A stretch of 64,000 nt of DNA, from positions 1-64,000 of the forward strand of contig DASXTC010000045.1 of NCBI GenBank assembly GCA_036505635.1. The letters are read 5' to 3'. Position 1 is the first letter of the stretch. Each line of letters starts with the position of its first letter. Source of the DNA: DASXTC01 sp036505635 (GTDB lineage: Bacteria; Acidobacteriota; Polarisedimenticolia; JACPZX01; DASXTC01). This document shows, piece after piece, positions 33,050-41,395 of this stretch. Made by a program: the position numbers and the translations under genes. The notes beneath the pieces are model-generated. The model was not told where the DNA came from, did not search any database, and worked only from the letters and a program-made list of their open reading frames with translations.

Positions 33050-35521
33050 ATGCATCCCAACCGGAAGACCGCGGGCATCCTGATCGCGGCGAGCCTCGTC
33101 ATCACGTTTGGGATTACCTCCGTCTTCTCCCAGACGCCGGTCAACCTCCGGGTGGAGTCCGTCGTCGGTAACAGGCACGTCCTGAGCTTCACCCCCGCGT
33201 TCTGCTGGGACTACACAGGCAGCCAGACCAACTGGCAGATCCAGGTCGACGACGATCCCAACTTCACTCTCAACCTCCATCAGGCGACCCCACAGGTCTG
33301 GTTCTGGGACAGCGGCGACCAGGACAAGGGGACCGCCAACGATGATCGCTGCGCCACGCTGCGCGGCATCACCAAGACCGGTTTCGTGGCGATCAGCCTG
33401 GATCGCCGCCCTCACATCATCTACTGGCGGCTCCGCCTGTACGTGGGTGGATCGTGGGGGCCTTGGATCGCAAGTGATCTAAGAATGAACCAGTACCCGC
33501 TGATGTCGGAGAACCTCGCCATCGCGGCCGACCCGGTCAGCTCGATCGACCCCGTGGATCCGGTTCCGGCGAAGGTCACGGGGAGGACCCTCTACGTCTC
33601 AACCTCAGGTAACGACGCCAACGCGGGGACACAGGCCGCCCCCTACCGCACGATCGGGTTCGCGACCCGCGCGCTCACGAAGGGGGACACTCTGCTGGTG
33701 CGCGGCGGGATCTACAACGAGAACGTCTACATCTACGCCAACGGAGGCTACGCCTCGGGCGAGCCGAACAACCCCATCACTGTGAAGGCCTATACCGGCG
33801 AGACGCCGGTCATCCGCGCGGTGGCCTCGGGCACGAGGACCTCGCTGACGGTCGAGGGGCCCTCCTCGAGGATCAGCGACTGGGTGTTCGACGGGCTCAC
33901 GATCGGCGGCATCTCGGCGACGACGGGCATCCTCATCAGCGGGGCCAAGTCAATCACGGTGAAGAACTGCCGCTTCGAGAACACCGTGACGGTCAACACG
34001 CTGGGGATGGTGATCGCCTTCAGCAGCGAGGACATACGCGTCACGGGCTGCATCTTCGACCAGCCTCTGTTCGACCAGATCGAGCTGGGCGCGGCGCGTC
34101 ACGTCGAGATCCGCAACAACGAGTTCACGAAGTTCAACTCGCGCCACTGCATCCACGCGCACGGCGGCAGCGCCAACAACATCATCATCGCCGACAACTA
34201 CTTTCACGACGGGTATCCGTTCGAAGGAACGATCTTCCTCTACCTGGGGACGCAGGGATCGCGGATCGTCAACAACGTCTTCGCGACCGTGGGACGACGC
34301 GACCCCAACGATCCCAACACCGACTCGGGGCAGGCTTACGGGCTGCTGATCGTCCGTGGCGGCGAGATGATGGTGGAAAACAACACCTTCTACAACATCG
34401 AGGATATCGCGGTCCTCGCCAACGAGTTCACCGGCTTCGGCACGTACCGCAACAACATCTTCATGAAGTGCGGCCAGGGCCTCAGGCTGCGGGGCGGGAT
34501 TTTGCCGGCCTCGTCAACGACGGGCGCCGTGGCCGACTACAACATCTTCTACCAGAACACGAGCGATTTTCAGTACCCGGCGGGGGAGGAAGGGGACATG
34601 GCTCACCTTCCCACCGGCAACTGCCTGGGCGGCGCGCCTCCCAGCTCCTTGCTCTGCGATCCGAAGTTCGTCAATGCGGCGGCCTACGACTTCCACCTGC
34701 AGGCCGGCAGCGCCGCCATCGACGCCGCCGACCCGGTCAGCCCGGTGCCCGTGGGTGGCGGCTCCCGGCGAGACGTGGGACGCTTCGAGTACGGCGCGGC
34801 GACTCCCCCGTACGACATGCAGTCGAAGTTCTCGGTGCAGGACTCGACCCCCCGATTCACGTGGGACATCGTGGACGTCGACAACGAGCTGGAAGCGCTC
34901 TTCGACGATCTGCCTCCCGGCGACGTCGATTTTCAGACCCGGTACCAGGTGCAGATCGATCCCAAGGCGACCTTCGACAGCCTGAGCCAGGGAAGGCCGA
35001 TGCTCGACTCCGGTGTCGTCTCGTCGCTCGTGGAAGGCTACACGGTCCCGGATAACCGCAGCCTCGCCTCGGGCGAGTACTACATACGCGTCCGGCTGTG
35101 GGATGACAACGACAACACCAACAGGGGAGCGTGGTCCGACCACGGGTTCCGTTTCCGCGTGGCGGGTGAGCCCGTGCCTCCCTACCTGGCCAGCCAGGTC
35201 CCCGCCGCCGGGGCGCAGGGGGTCTCGGAGAACACGACGGTGGTGGCCCACGTGAAGGATGACGGCGTGGGGGTGAACCTCGCCACGATCCGGATGTACG
35301 TCAACGGAGCGCTGATCACGCCCGCCATCTCGGGCACCATCAACGACTACACGCTCACCTACGCGCCGCCGGCTGCTTTCCCCACGAACACGCCCGTCAC
35401 CGTGAGGATCACGGCGCAGGACTTCAACCTCTCGCCGCCGGGGCTCGACGCCACATACAGCTTCACGATCAGGGACACGACGCCGCCCAGTCCTCCCGCC
35501 AATGTAAGGATCATCCCGTGA
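33050..35521 (+). CDS. exported right-handed beta-helix protein
   Basis: 823 aa; ATG at 33050 behind GGAGGAGG. Signal peptide about 1-27. Residues about 30-165 form a beta-sandwich-like region. Residues about 180-560 show the parallel beta-helix pattern of polysaccharide lyases (LYVSTSGNDANAGTQAAPYRTI start, then repeated N-N-x-F/I turns such as EIRNNEFTKF, IVNNVFATV, VENNTFYNI). The C-terminal part has one or two Ig/Fn3-like domains (YLASQVPAAGAQGV). Families with this helix degrade, epimerise or bind uronic polysaccharides, but no catalytic residue can be assigned, so either an enzyme or a glycan-binding surface protein is possible. The stop overlaps the next GTG. Confidence 0.82.
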   Translation: MHPNRKTAGILIAASLVITFGITSVFSQTPVNLRVESVVGNRHVLSFTPAFCWDYTGSQTNWQIQVDDDPNFTLNLHQATPQVWFWDSGDQDKGTANDDRCATLRGITKTGFVAISLDRRPHIIYWRLRLYVGGSWGPWIASDLRMNQYPLMSENLAIAADPVSSIDPVDPVPAKVTGRTLYVSTSGNDANAGTQAAPYRTIGFATRALTKGDTLLVRGGIYNENVYIYANGGYASGEPNNPITVKAYTGETPVIRAVASGTRTSLTVEGPSSRISDWVFDGLTIGGISATTGILISGAKSITVKNCRFENTVTVNTLGMVIAFSSEDIRVTGCIFDQPLFDQIELGAARHVEIRNNEFTKFNSRHCIHAHGGSANNIIIADNYFHDGYPFEGTIFLYLGTQGSRIVNNVFATVGRRDPNDPNTDSGQAYGLLIVRGGEMMVENNTFYNIEDIAVLANEFTGFGTYRNNIFMKCGQGLRLRGGILPASSTTGAVADYNIFYQNTSDFQYPAGEEGDMAHLPTGNCLGGAPPSSLLCDPKFVNAAAYDFHLQAGSAAIDAADPVSPVPVGGGSRRDVGRFEYGAATPPYDMQSKFSVQDSTPRFTWDIVDVDNELEALFDDLPPGDVDFQTRYQVQIDPKATFDSLSQGRPMLDSGVVSSLVEGYTVPDNRSLASGEYYIRVRLWDDNDNTNRGAWSDHGFRFRVAGEPVPPYLASQVPAAGAQGVSENTTVVAHVKDDGVGVNLATIRMYVNGALITPAISGTINDYTLTYAPPAAFPTNTPVTVRITAQDFNLSPPGLDATYSFTIRDTTPPSPPANVRIIP

Positions 35522-36603
35522 AGGCCCGCGACGAGGATCCGTCGCTGCCGAAATCGCGCCACCTGATCCTGCTCCTGGGCCTCGTCGTCGCCGGCTCCTC
35601 CTGGCAGTTCGCCGCACGCTCCGGGATGGCGGCGCGCAGCATCATGTCGTACACTCCCATGCGCCAGGAGCGGCCGGAGCCGCCCCAGCCTGGACGCGCG
35701 CAGCAGGTCTCGTTCACGCAGGGCCTGGGGCTCGCCAGGATCGGCGTCCCGTCCATTCGGACGACTCGTCCACGGCACGCGGCCACGACAGGTGCCGCGG
35801 CGGGCGGGCCCGCCCGGGCCGCGCGTGGCGCAACTCGCCCCACCACCGCCAGGACTTCCACGCCCGCGGCCGCTCTCCCACCCATCGACGCCCCCTCGCA
35901 CCATCCGGCGCCATGGGACGAGCTCTCCGCGCGGCCCATAACGCGTCCCGGGGATCTCTCCAGCGGACCGGGTCAGAGCGCCAGAGACGCGGACCCGCGG
36001 CAGCGCCCGTCGCCATCGCTCTCCTTCCTCGGCGTCGATTCGGTGCCATCGGCACCGGGGCGGGCGCTCGACGCCGCGAGCAAGGAGAGTGGAGACGGCG
36101 AGGACGTCGACGGAGAGCTCGATGACCTCGATGATGATGCCGAGATCGAGGTCGCGCAGGAGCCCGACGGGACCGCCGACCCCGACAGCGGCGGCACGCA
36201 GGTCCTCGTGGTCGGGCCGGGGGTCGTTCGCTCGGGAGACCTCGTCACCTTCACGATTCAGGTGGAGAACGCAAGCAACGTCGCCCATTCGCCCCTGCGC
36301 CTCGTCTTCGATCCGGACGTGCTCCAGTTCGTCGGCGCGACGGAGGGAACCTTCCTCGGCGCGGGGGGCACGGCCACCCAGTTCCTGGCTCGCGAGAGCG
36401 GAGCTGCGGGGATCGTCGAGATCGCCCTCTCCAGGATGCCCCCCGCCCGCGGCCTCGCGGGGAACGGCGTCCTCTGCTCGATCACATTCCGTGCGAGGAG
36501 GCCAGGTACCAGCCCGATCGTGCTCGCCGGAAGCAGCCTTCTGGACCCGGCAGGCCGCAAGCTGAGCTTCAGGAGAAACGACGCCGATGTCGCGGTGCAA
36601 TAG
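35518..36603 (+). CDS. exported protein with C-terminal cohesin-like domain
   Basis: 361 aa, GTG overlapping the previous stop. An N-terminal hydrophobic stretch (about 16-33) is followed by a long low-complexity linker rich in Pro, Ala, Arg and Thr (about 45-190) and an acidic patch (about 192-215). The last 130 residues look like a cohesin: VLVVGPGVVRSGDLVTFTIQ, then LRLVFDPDVLQFVGA and GVLCSITFRAR, the nine-strand jelly-roll pattern of type I/II cohesins. Its direct neighbour carries a dockerin-like module, suggesting an interacting pair. Not a known cellulosome scaffold. Confidence 0.72.
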   Translation: MKARDEDPSLPKSRHLILLLGLVVAGSSWQFAARSGMAARSIMSYTPMRQERPEPPQPGRAQQVSFTQGLGLARIGVPSIRTTRPRHAATTGAAAGGPARAARGATRPTTARTSTPAAALPPIDAPSHHPAPWDELSARPITRPGDLSSGPGQSARDADPRQRPSPSLSFLGVDSVPSAPGRALDAASKESGDGEDVDGELDDLDDDAEIEVAQEPDGTADPDSGGTQVLVVGPGVVRSGDLVTFTIQVENASNVAHSPLRLVFDPDVLQFVGATEGTFLGAGGTATQFLARESGAAGIVEIALSRMPPARGLAGNGVLCSITFRARRPGTSPIVLAGSSLLDPAGRKLSFRRNDADVAVQ

Positions 36604-37417
36604 AAAGGGACTGTTCGTCCCGGTCGCCCTGGCGCTGGGACTGATCTTCGGCGCCCCGCAGGTCTCGGGCGCGACCAACGGAACGCTGACCGTGCTGTGG
36701 GACGCCAACACGACCGACACCGATTTGAACGGCTACAGAGTCTACCTCTCGACCGACGCGACCCTTTTCAACCTGACGCCGGCCGCGGCCCGCCCGCTGG
36801 CGACCACGCGAACGGTCGGCACCTCCACCACGACCTCGGTTTTCACCTCGCTCAACACGGCGAGCACCTATTACGTCGCGGTCACCAGCTACGACACCAG
36901 CGGCAACGAGAGCGTCTTCTCCAACGTCGCATCGGCCCAACCCGCCGTCACGCCGACGCTCACGTCGGTGTCGCCCACCTCGGCAACGCAGGGGGACACC
37001 GGAGTCACCGTCACTTTGAACGGCACGAATTTCCAGAGCGGGGCCGTCGTGAGCTTCGGCCCGGGCCTCACGGTGACGGCGCTGAACACCTCGGCGGTGC
37101 CGCTCCGCCTGGTCGCGACGGTCGACGTGGAGACGACGGCTCCGGTCGACATGCGGGACGTCTCCGTGACGAACCCGGGCAACGGCGTCGCCACCAAGAC
37201 AAACGGCTTTCAGGTGCTGCTGGACGTGGCGCGCGTGGACATCAACCAGTCCAACAGGATCGACGGTGGAGACATCATCGAGGTCGCCGCCGCCTTCGCG
37301 TCGCGCTCGGGGGACGCCAGCTATTCAGTGGACTTCGACCTCAACGTGGACGGCGCCGTGGACGGCGTGGACCTGTCCTTCCTGGTCACCTACTTCGGTT
37401 CCGTGGGACCTTTCTAG
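36587..37417 (+). CDS. exported Fn3-IPT protein with dockerin-like C-terminus
   Basis: 276 aa, ATG 17 bp inside the cohesin-like gene. Signal peptide 1-28; Fn3 domain about 31-118 (YYVAVTSYDTSGNES); IPT/TIG-like domain about 120-208 (VSPTSATQGDTGVTV); then a C-terminal pair of EF-hand-like calcium loops about 217-270, DINQSNRIDGGDI and DLNVDGAVDGVDLSFLVTYFG. Duplicated D-x-N-x-x-x-x-[IV]-D-x-x-D loops followed by a hydrophobic helix are the signature of type I dockerins. It should therefore bind a cohesin-like partner in a calcium-dependent manner (inference from family). Confidence 0.8.
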   Translation: MSRCNRKGLFVPVALALGLIFGAPQVSGATNGTLTVLWDANTTDTDLNGYRVYLSTDATLFNLTPAAARPLATTRTVGTSTTTSVFTSLNTASTYYVAVTSYDTSGNESVFSNVASAQPAVTPTLTSVSPTSATQGDTGVTVTLNGTNFQSGAVVSFGPGLTVTALNTSAVPLRLVATVDVETTAPVDMRDVSVTNPGNGVATKTNGFQVLLDVARVDINQSNRIDGGDIIEVAAAFASRSGDASYSVDFDLNVDGAVDGVDLSFLVTYFGSVGPF

Positions 37418-37430
37418 AGGAGTTTCCCGG

Positions 37431-38066
37431 ATGCAAGCCCGCTTCAGGGTCCTGTGGATGCTCGGCGCGGCGCTGTGGCTCGCCGCATGCGCGAGCGGGG
37501 CCGGCGGCTCGGACGAGGACAGCAATCCACTGGCCTCCGGTCTGACGGCCAATTTCGTCGGCGACGCTTCGCCGGTCTGCCCTGGCAACGCGGATACGCT
37601 GTCGCTCCGGAGGGTGAACGCCGTGGGGCGCAACGTCGCCGTCGGGATCGCGGTCACCGACTGTGACGCGTCGATGGGGATCTACGGCGTCGTCTTCGAC
37701 GTCACGTTCGACCCGAGCATCATGCAGTGCGCGAGCTCCAACCCGTGCATGCCGGGCACGCTGCTGAGCCAGCCGCTGCTCACCAGCAATCCGCAGTGCA
37801 CCTGCAACAACACGACCGGAGAGATACTCGGAGTCTTCACCAGGAAGGCGCCCGGGACCAACGAATCGGTCGCGCAGTCCGGTATCGAGGACATCGTCCA
37901 GTTCGTGATGAGGATCAACAGGGCGGGCGTCGGTCGGATCGATCTGGCCGGCACGGGCGACGTCAACGGGACCGCGCTCGTTGCGCTCAGCGGCAGTTCT
38001 CCAAGCGATCCGCCCGCGGCCATCGCCGGCCTTGCCTACTCGGGTGGGAGCGCCGTCGGGCAGTAA
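37431..38066 (+). CDS. lipoprotein with cohesin-like domain
   Basis: 211 aa; ATG behind AGAGGAG. Signal peptide with lipobox LAAC (Cys at about residue 20), so it is lipidated. The mature part begins with a Ser/Asp/Gly linker and continues in a beta-rich domain with VGIAVTDCDASMGIYGVVFDVTFDP, resembling the early strands of cohesins, and four or more Cys (about 95-125) that may form disulfides. As a membrane-anchored cohesin-like protein beside a dockerin protein it could tether the latter to the cell surface. The cohesin assignment is weaker than for the gene at 35518. Confidence 0.68.
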   Translation: MQARFRVLWMLGAALWLAACASGAGGSDEDSNPLASGLTANFVGDASPVCPGNADTLSLRRVNAVGRNVAVGIAVTDCDASMGIYGVVFDVTFDPSIMQCASSNPCMPGTLLSQPLLTSNPQCTCNNTTGEILGVFTRKAPGTNESVAQSGIEDIVQFVMRINRAGVGRIDLAGTGDVNGTALVALSGSSPSDPPAAIAGLAYSGGSAVGQ

Positions 38067-38103
38067 CCTCGCGCGGAAGACTCCACTCACCGCGACATCC
38101 CGG

Positions 38104-39141
38104 TCAGCGCGACATTCCGGTCGCGGAGGCCCGCCGGCCCGAATCCCCGCGTCCGGCAAGCATGTCGAGGATCGCCGCGAGGAACCCGGCGCCGTAGCAG
38201 AAGTGAAGCGTGACCAGTGCTACGAACGTCCGCCCCCATCCCGCCCGGCCCGCCAGCCTGAGCCTCAGCGCCTCCGTCGCCACGACCGCGGCATAGACTC
38301 CGAGAAGCCCCGCCAGCGCCACGCGTCCCGTGGTCGAGGTGATCGCCCAGAGAGCCGCCGCGCCGAGCAGGAGGAGGAAGGCCGACGGCGCCAGGTGCCG
38401 GGCGGAGGCGAACCGCCCGTGCTTGCGGAACACGCGCCATTTCCAGAAGCCATACTGGAAGTACTGCCGCGCGAGGAAACGGTACGAACCCCGCACCACG
38501 TAGCGCAGCCGCAGGGAAGGGGCCAGAAGGATCCGCCCACCGGCCCGCGTCAGCCTCAGGTTCAGCTCATCGTCCTGGTTGCGGACGAAGGCCTCGTCGA
38601 ACGGCCCGATCCTCTCGAAGACCTCCCGGCGGTAGACCCCGAAGGCCAGCGTGTCCACGAACGCTTCTCCACCCCGTCCGGTCCGGAACCGCGCCGAACC
38701 CACGCCGACCGGGCTCGTCATCGCGGCGGCGATGGCGCGGCCGGTGCGCGTCTCCCCCTCGTGGATCAGAACGCCCCCGACGCAGTCCGCCCCCCCCGCG
38801 TCGAGGCGCGAGAGGCATCCCGGAAAGTAGCCGGGCAGGACGAAGCTGTGCCCGTCCACGCGGCCGATGTAGGGCGCGCGAGCGGTCTCGATCCCGAGGT
38901 TCATGGCGCGCGGCACGAACCGCGACGGATTGGAGACCAACCTGACGCGCGGATCGGCCGCCGCCATGGCGGCCACCACCTCCGCGGTGCGGTCGTCGCT
39001 CATCCCGTCGACCACGATCACCTCGACGCCGCCGGCCGGCGCGTCGGCGAGGATTGAATCGATGCAAGGTCGGATGAACCTCTCCTCGTTGCGGACCGGG
39101 ACGATGACGGAGAGGGCAGGCGCCCCCCGAGGCGCGCTCAC
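38104..39141 (-). CDS. GT2 family glycosyltransferase with C-terminal membrane helices
   Basis: 345 aa from a GTG that overlaps the stop of the deacetylase (GTGA); an upstream ATG at 39186 is less likely. GT-A fold: SVIVPVRNEERFIRPCIDSIL, VDGMSDDRTAE near residue 43, the acceptor region GRVDGHSFVLPGYF near 95, a D-D motif in RNQDDELNLRLTRAGG near 190 and two or three membrane helices after about 250. Typical of polyisoprenyl-linked or membrane-bound GT2 enzymes of exopolysaccharide loci (succinoglycan-type). Donor unknown. Confidence 0.9.
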   Translation of the reverse strand: MSAPRGAPALSVIVPVRNEERFIRPCIDSILADAPAGGVEVIVVDGMSDDRTAEVVAAMAAADPRVRLVSNPSRFVPRAMNLGIETARAPYIGRVDGHSFVLPGYFPGCLSRLDAGGADCVGGVLIHEGETRTGRAIAAAMTSPVGVGSARFRTGRGGEAFVDTLAFGVYRREVFERIGPFDEAFVRNQDDELNLRLTRAGGRILLAPSLRLRYVVRGSYRFLARQYFQYGFWKWRVFRKHGRFASARHLAPSAFLLLLGAAALWAITSTTGRVALAGLLGVYAAVVATEALRLRLAGRAGWGRTFVALVTLHFCYGAGFLAAILDMLAGRGDSGRRASATGMSR

Positions 39142-39998
39142 CCGGATCCTTTCCGGCTCGAATGGTGCGGGAAGAGCCGGAGCCACATCCCCTGCAGCCT
39201 CCCGGCCCAGTCGTAGGCGCCACGAGCGCGCGCCAGCGTCAGGTCGGGATCGTCCGTGTCGTAGGCCGGTATCCTGCGCAGCTCGTGGAGAGGGGAGCCG
39301 GGGCGGTTGGCTCCCAGAGTGGTGCAGACAGCGTTGGAGTACCCGGCGGCGCGCACCTCCTCGACGGCCCGCGGGCCGTAGGTCTCGGGGGTCCCGTACG
39401 GGTAGGAGAAGGAGAGGGGTGGCGATCCCAGCAGGCGGGCCAGGTCGTCGCGCGAACCGGTTATCTCGTCGCGCAGCTCGCCCGGGCCCAGCCGGATCAA
39501 CGCGGTGTGGTTGCGGCCGTGCGAACCGACCTCCATGCCGGCCGACTCCAGCGCGACGATCTCATCCGCCGTCAGGTGCCGGCCCGGCCCGCGGCCGCCG
39601 CCTCGATACCTTCCGATCCTCCCCGTCAGGATGTAGAAGGTCGCCCGAACTCCTCGCCGGCCGAGAATCGGCAGGACGAGCTCCGAGTGCTCGGCGAGAC
39701 CGTCGTCGAAGGTGAGGCTCACGATACGCCCGAGATCCTGGCCGGGCAGCGCGAGCTTCGCCGCAAGGTCGCTGACGGTCACCAGGGTGTAGCCGGCCTC
39801 GAGGAGCCGGTCGACCTGGGCCGCCAGCCGGCCCGCGGAGACCTGGTTGAACGGGTTGGGACATGGCTGATCCCCCGCAAGGACCTCGTGGTAGGTCAGG
39901 ATGCGGGCCCCCTGCGCGTGCGGCAGGTGGAGGGTGAGCCGCGCCATGAGGTCGAGGCCGACCCGGGCGCTCCTCTTGATTCTCGTCCGCAGCGTCAC
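39138..39998 (-). CDS. NodB-type polysaccharide deacetylase
   Basis: 286 aa from the GTG at 39998; an ATG at 40034 would leave only 2 bp to the divergent glycosyltransferase start and no room for ribosome sites. NodB domain with motif 1 SLTFDDGLAEHSE (TFDD), motif 2 EVGSHGRNHTAL (H-x3-H) and SYPYGTPETYG as motif 3. Family CE4 metal-dependent deacetylases act on GlcNAc-containing glycans. No clear signal peptide from the chosen start. Translationally coupled to the GT2 gene. Confidence 0.88.
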   Translation of the reverse strand: MTLRTRIKRSARVGLDLMARLTLHLPHAQGARILTYHEVLAGDQPCPNPFNQVSAGRLAAQVDRLLEAGYTLVTVSDLAAKLALPGQDLGRIVSLTFDDGLAEHSELVLPILGRRGVRATFYILTGRIGRYRGGGRGPGRHLTADEIVALESAGMEVGSHGRNHTALIRLGPGELRDEITGSRDDLARLLGSPPLSFSYPYGTPETYGPRAVEEVRAAGYSNAVCTTLGANRPGSPLHELRRIPAYDTDDPDLTLARARGAYDWAGRLQGMWLRLFPHHSSRKGSG

Positions 39999-40036
39999 TC
40001 TGTTGGACCGTCCTTCGTGGATGTATCCTTGCACGA

Positions 40037-41098
40037 ATGAGGATCTGCTACCTGGGAGACGCGAACGTCCAGGTCCGCCGCGTGGCGGAGTATTTCATTT
40101 CGGCGGGCGACGATGTGCACGTGGTGACTGCCCGGCCAGCCTCCATCCCGGGCGCGCAGGTCCATTCGTTCGCCGGCCCCCTGGCGCGCGGCAGGGGAGC
40201 CTTCCTCCTGGGGCTGCCCGAGGCCCGTAGGCTCGTCACGAGCCTCCGGCCCGACCTCGTGCATGTGTTTTATGCCACAAGCTACGGCCTGGTCGCCAGC
40301 ATGATCCCGGGTCCGCCGGTGGCGCTGAGTCCCATGGGAAGCGATGTGCTGGTGTCGGCGCGCTCATCCAGGCTGATGTCGTTCATGGTGAGGCGAGCGA
40401 TCGCCAGGGCCGATGTCATCTTCTCGGTGGCCCCCCACATGACGTCGGCGCTGGTGGCGCTGGGCGCGCCGGCCGACAGGGTCCACACCTTCCCGCGAGG
40501 AGTCGACCTGGAGAGGTTCCCATTCTCCCCGACGCGAGGCACCGGGGGGCGGCCAGTCATCCTGAGCAATCGGAGGCTGGAGGCCGTCTACAACATCGAG
40601 CAGCTGGTGCGGGCCGCCCCCGCCGTCCTGCGCCGGTATCCCGACGTCGTTTTCCAGGTCTTCGGCGAAGGAAGCCTGAGGAGGGATCTGGAGGCGCTGG
40701 CGAAGACCCTCGGTCTCTCCGCGAGCGTGCGGTTCCTGGGGGTGGTCGACCATGACCTCGTCCCTTCGACTCTGAGAGAGGCGGACCTCTACGTTTCCTG
40801 CTCCCGGTCTGACGGGACATCGGTCTCGCTTCTCGAGGCGATGGCCGCGGGTCTCTATCCAGTCGTCAGCGACATCGAGGCCAACCGGTCCTGGATCACG
40901 CACGGTGCCAATGGCTCCCTCTTCCCGCTCGACGACTCGGACGCCCTCTCCTCGGCCCTGAGCGCCGCGCTGGCCTCCAGGGAGTCGCTCGGAGACCTGC
41001 TGCGGGCCAACCGTGCCCTCGTGGAGGAGAGGGCGAGCTGGTCATCCAACATGCACAGGATGAGAGCAGTTTACAATCGCCTTGTTCAAACTGCCTGA
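40037..41098 (+). CDS. GT4-like family glycosyltransferase
   Basis: 353 aa GT-B protein, divergent from the deacetylase. MRICYLGDANVQVRR N-terminus, a PMGSDVL segment near residue 95, RGVDLERFPFSP near 155, VFGEGSLRRDLE near 212 and the C-terminal motif RSDGTSVSLLEAMAAGLYPVVSDIEANRSWI near 258 with the E-x-x-A pattern of GT4. The start lies close behind a promoter-like TTGGAC/TATCCT pair, so a very short or absent leader is possible. Likely adds a sugar to a surface glycan. Confidence 0.88.
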   Translation: MRICYLGDANVQVRRVAEYFISAGDDVHVVTARPASIPGAQVHSFAGPLARGRGAFLLGLPEARRLVTSLRPDLVHVFYATSYGLVASMIPGPPVALSPMGSDVLVSARSSRLMSFMVRRAIARADVIFSVAPHMTSALVALGAPADRVHTFPRGVDLERFPFSPTRGTGGRPVILSNRRLEAVYNIEQLVRAAPAVLRRYPDVVFQVFGEGSLRRDLEALAKTLGLSASVRFLGVVDHDLVPSTLREADLYVSCSRSDGTSVSLLEAMAAGLYPVVSDIEANRSWITHGANGSLFPLDDSDALSSALSAALASRESLGDLLRANRALVEERASWSSNMHRMRAVYNRLVQTA

Positions 41099-41190
41099 TC
41101 TATTTCATTTTGTTTCGAATCGGTTCCGACCAGTAAAAGGGTCCGGAAGCACGGATCGGAGAAATATCTTTGTGTGGCGCTGGATTTCGC

Positions 41191-41219
41191 TTGACTGGTC
41201 GCTTCGAGTTAGGTATAAA
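41191..41219 (+). promoter_or_regulatory. sigma70 promoter upstream of the peptide locus
   Basis: TTGACT (41191-41196), 17-bp spacer and TATAAA (41214-41219), in a locally AT-rich stretch (41098-41220) that stands out from the genome average. It is the only clear promoter before the set of same-strand genes starting at 41396. Confidence 0.65.
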
Positions 41220-41395
41220 CATTCCCAACTGGCCCACAGTTAAGCGGGAGGTGCCACTCCTCCCGGGGGTGTTCCATCTAAACTGAATAAGCGCATCTGC
41301 GTCGCCTTGTGTCGCGGCTCCGTCTATTTTGCGGATACCGCAGAGCTGGGAAGCTCGTGTTGCCGTCATGACGGCCAGTGGGTTGAGGGAGCCCG
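41220..41395 (+). promoter_or_regulatory. structured 5' leader before the exported protein gene
   Basis: About 170 nt from the predicted transcript start to the ATG. Hairpins visible: a perfect 7-bp stem CGGGAGG/CCTCCCG (41245-41251 with 41259-41265) enclosed by CAGTT/AACTG (41237-41241 with 41281-41285), GAGCT/AGCTC near 41343-41356, and a 14-nt perfect palindrome GCCGTCATGACGGC (41362-41375). No riboswitch family recognised. Confidence 0.35.
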
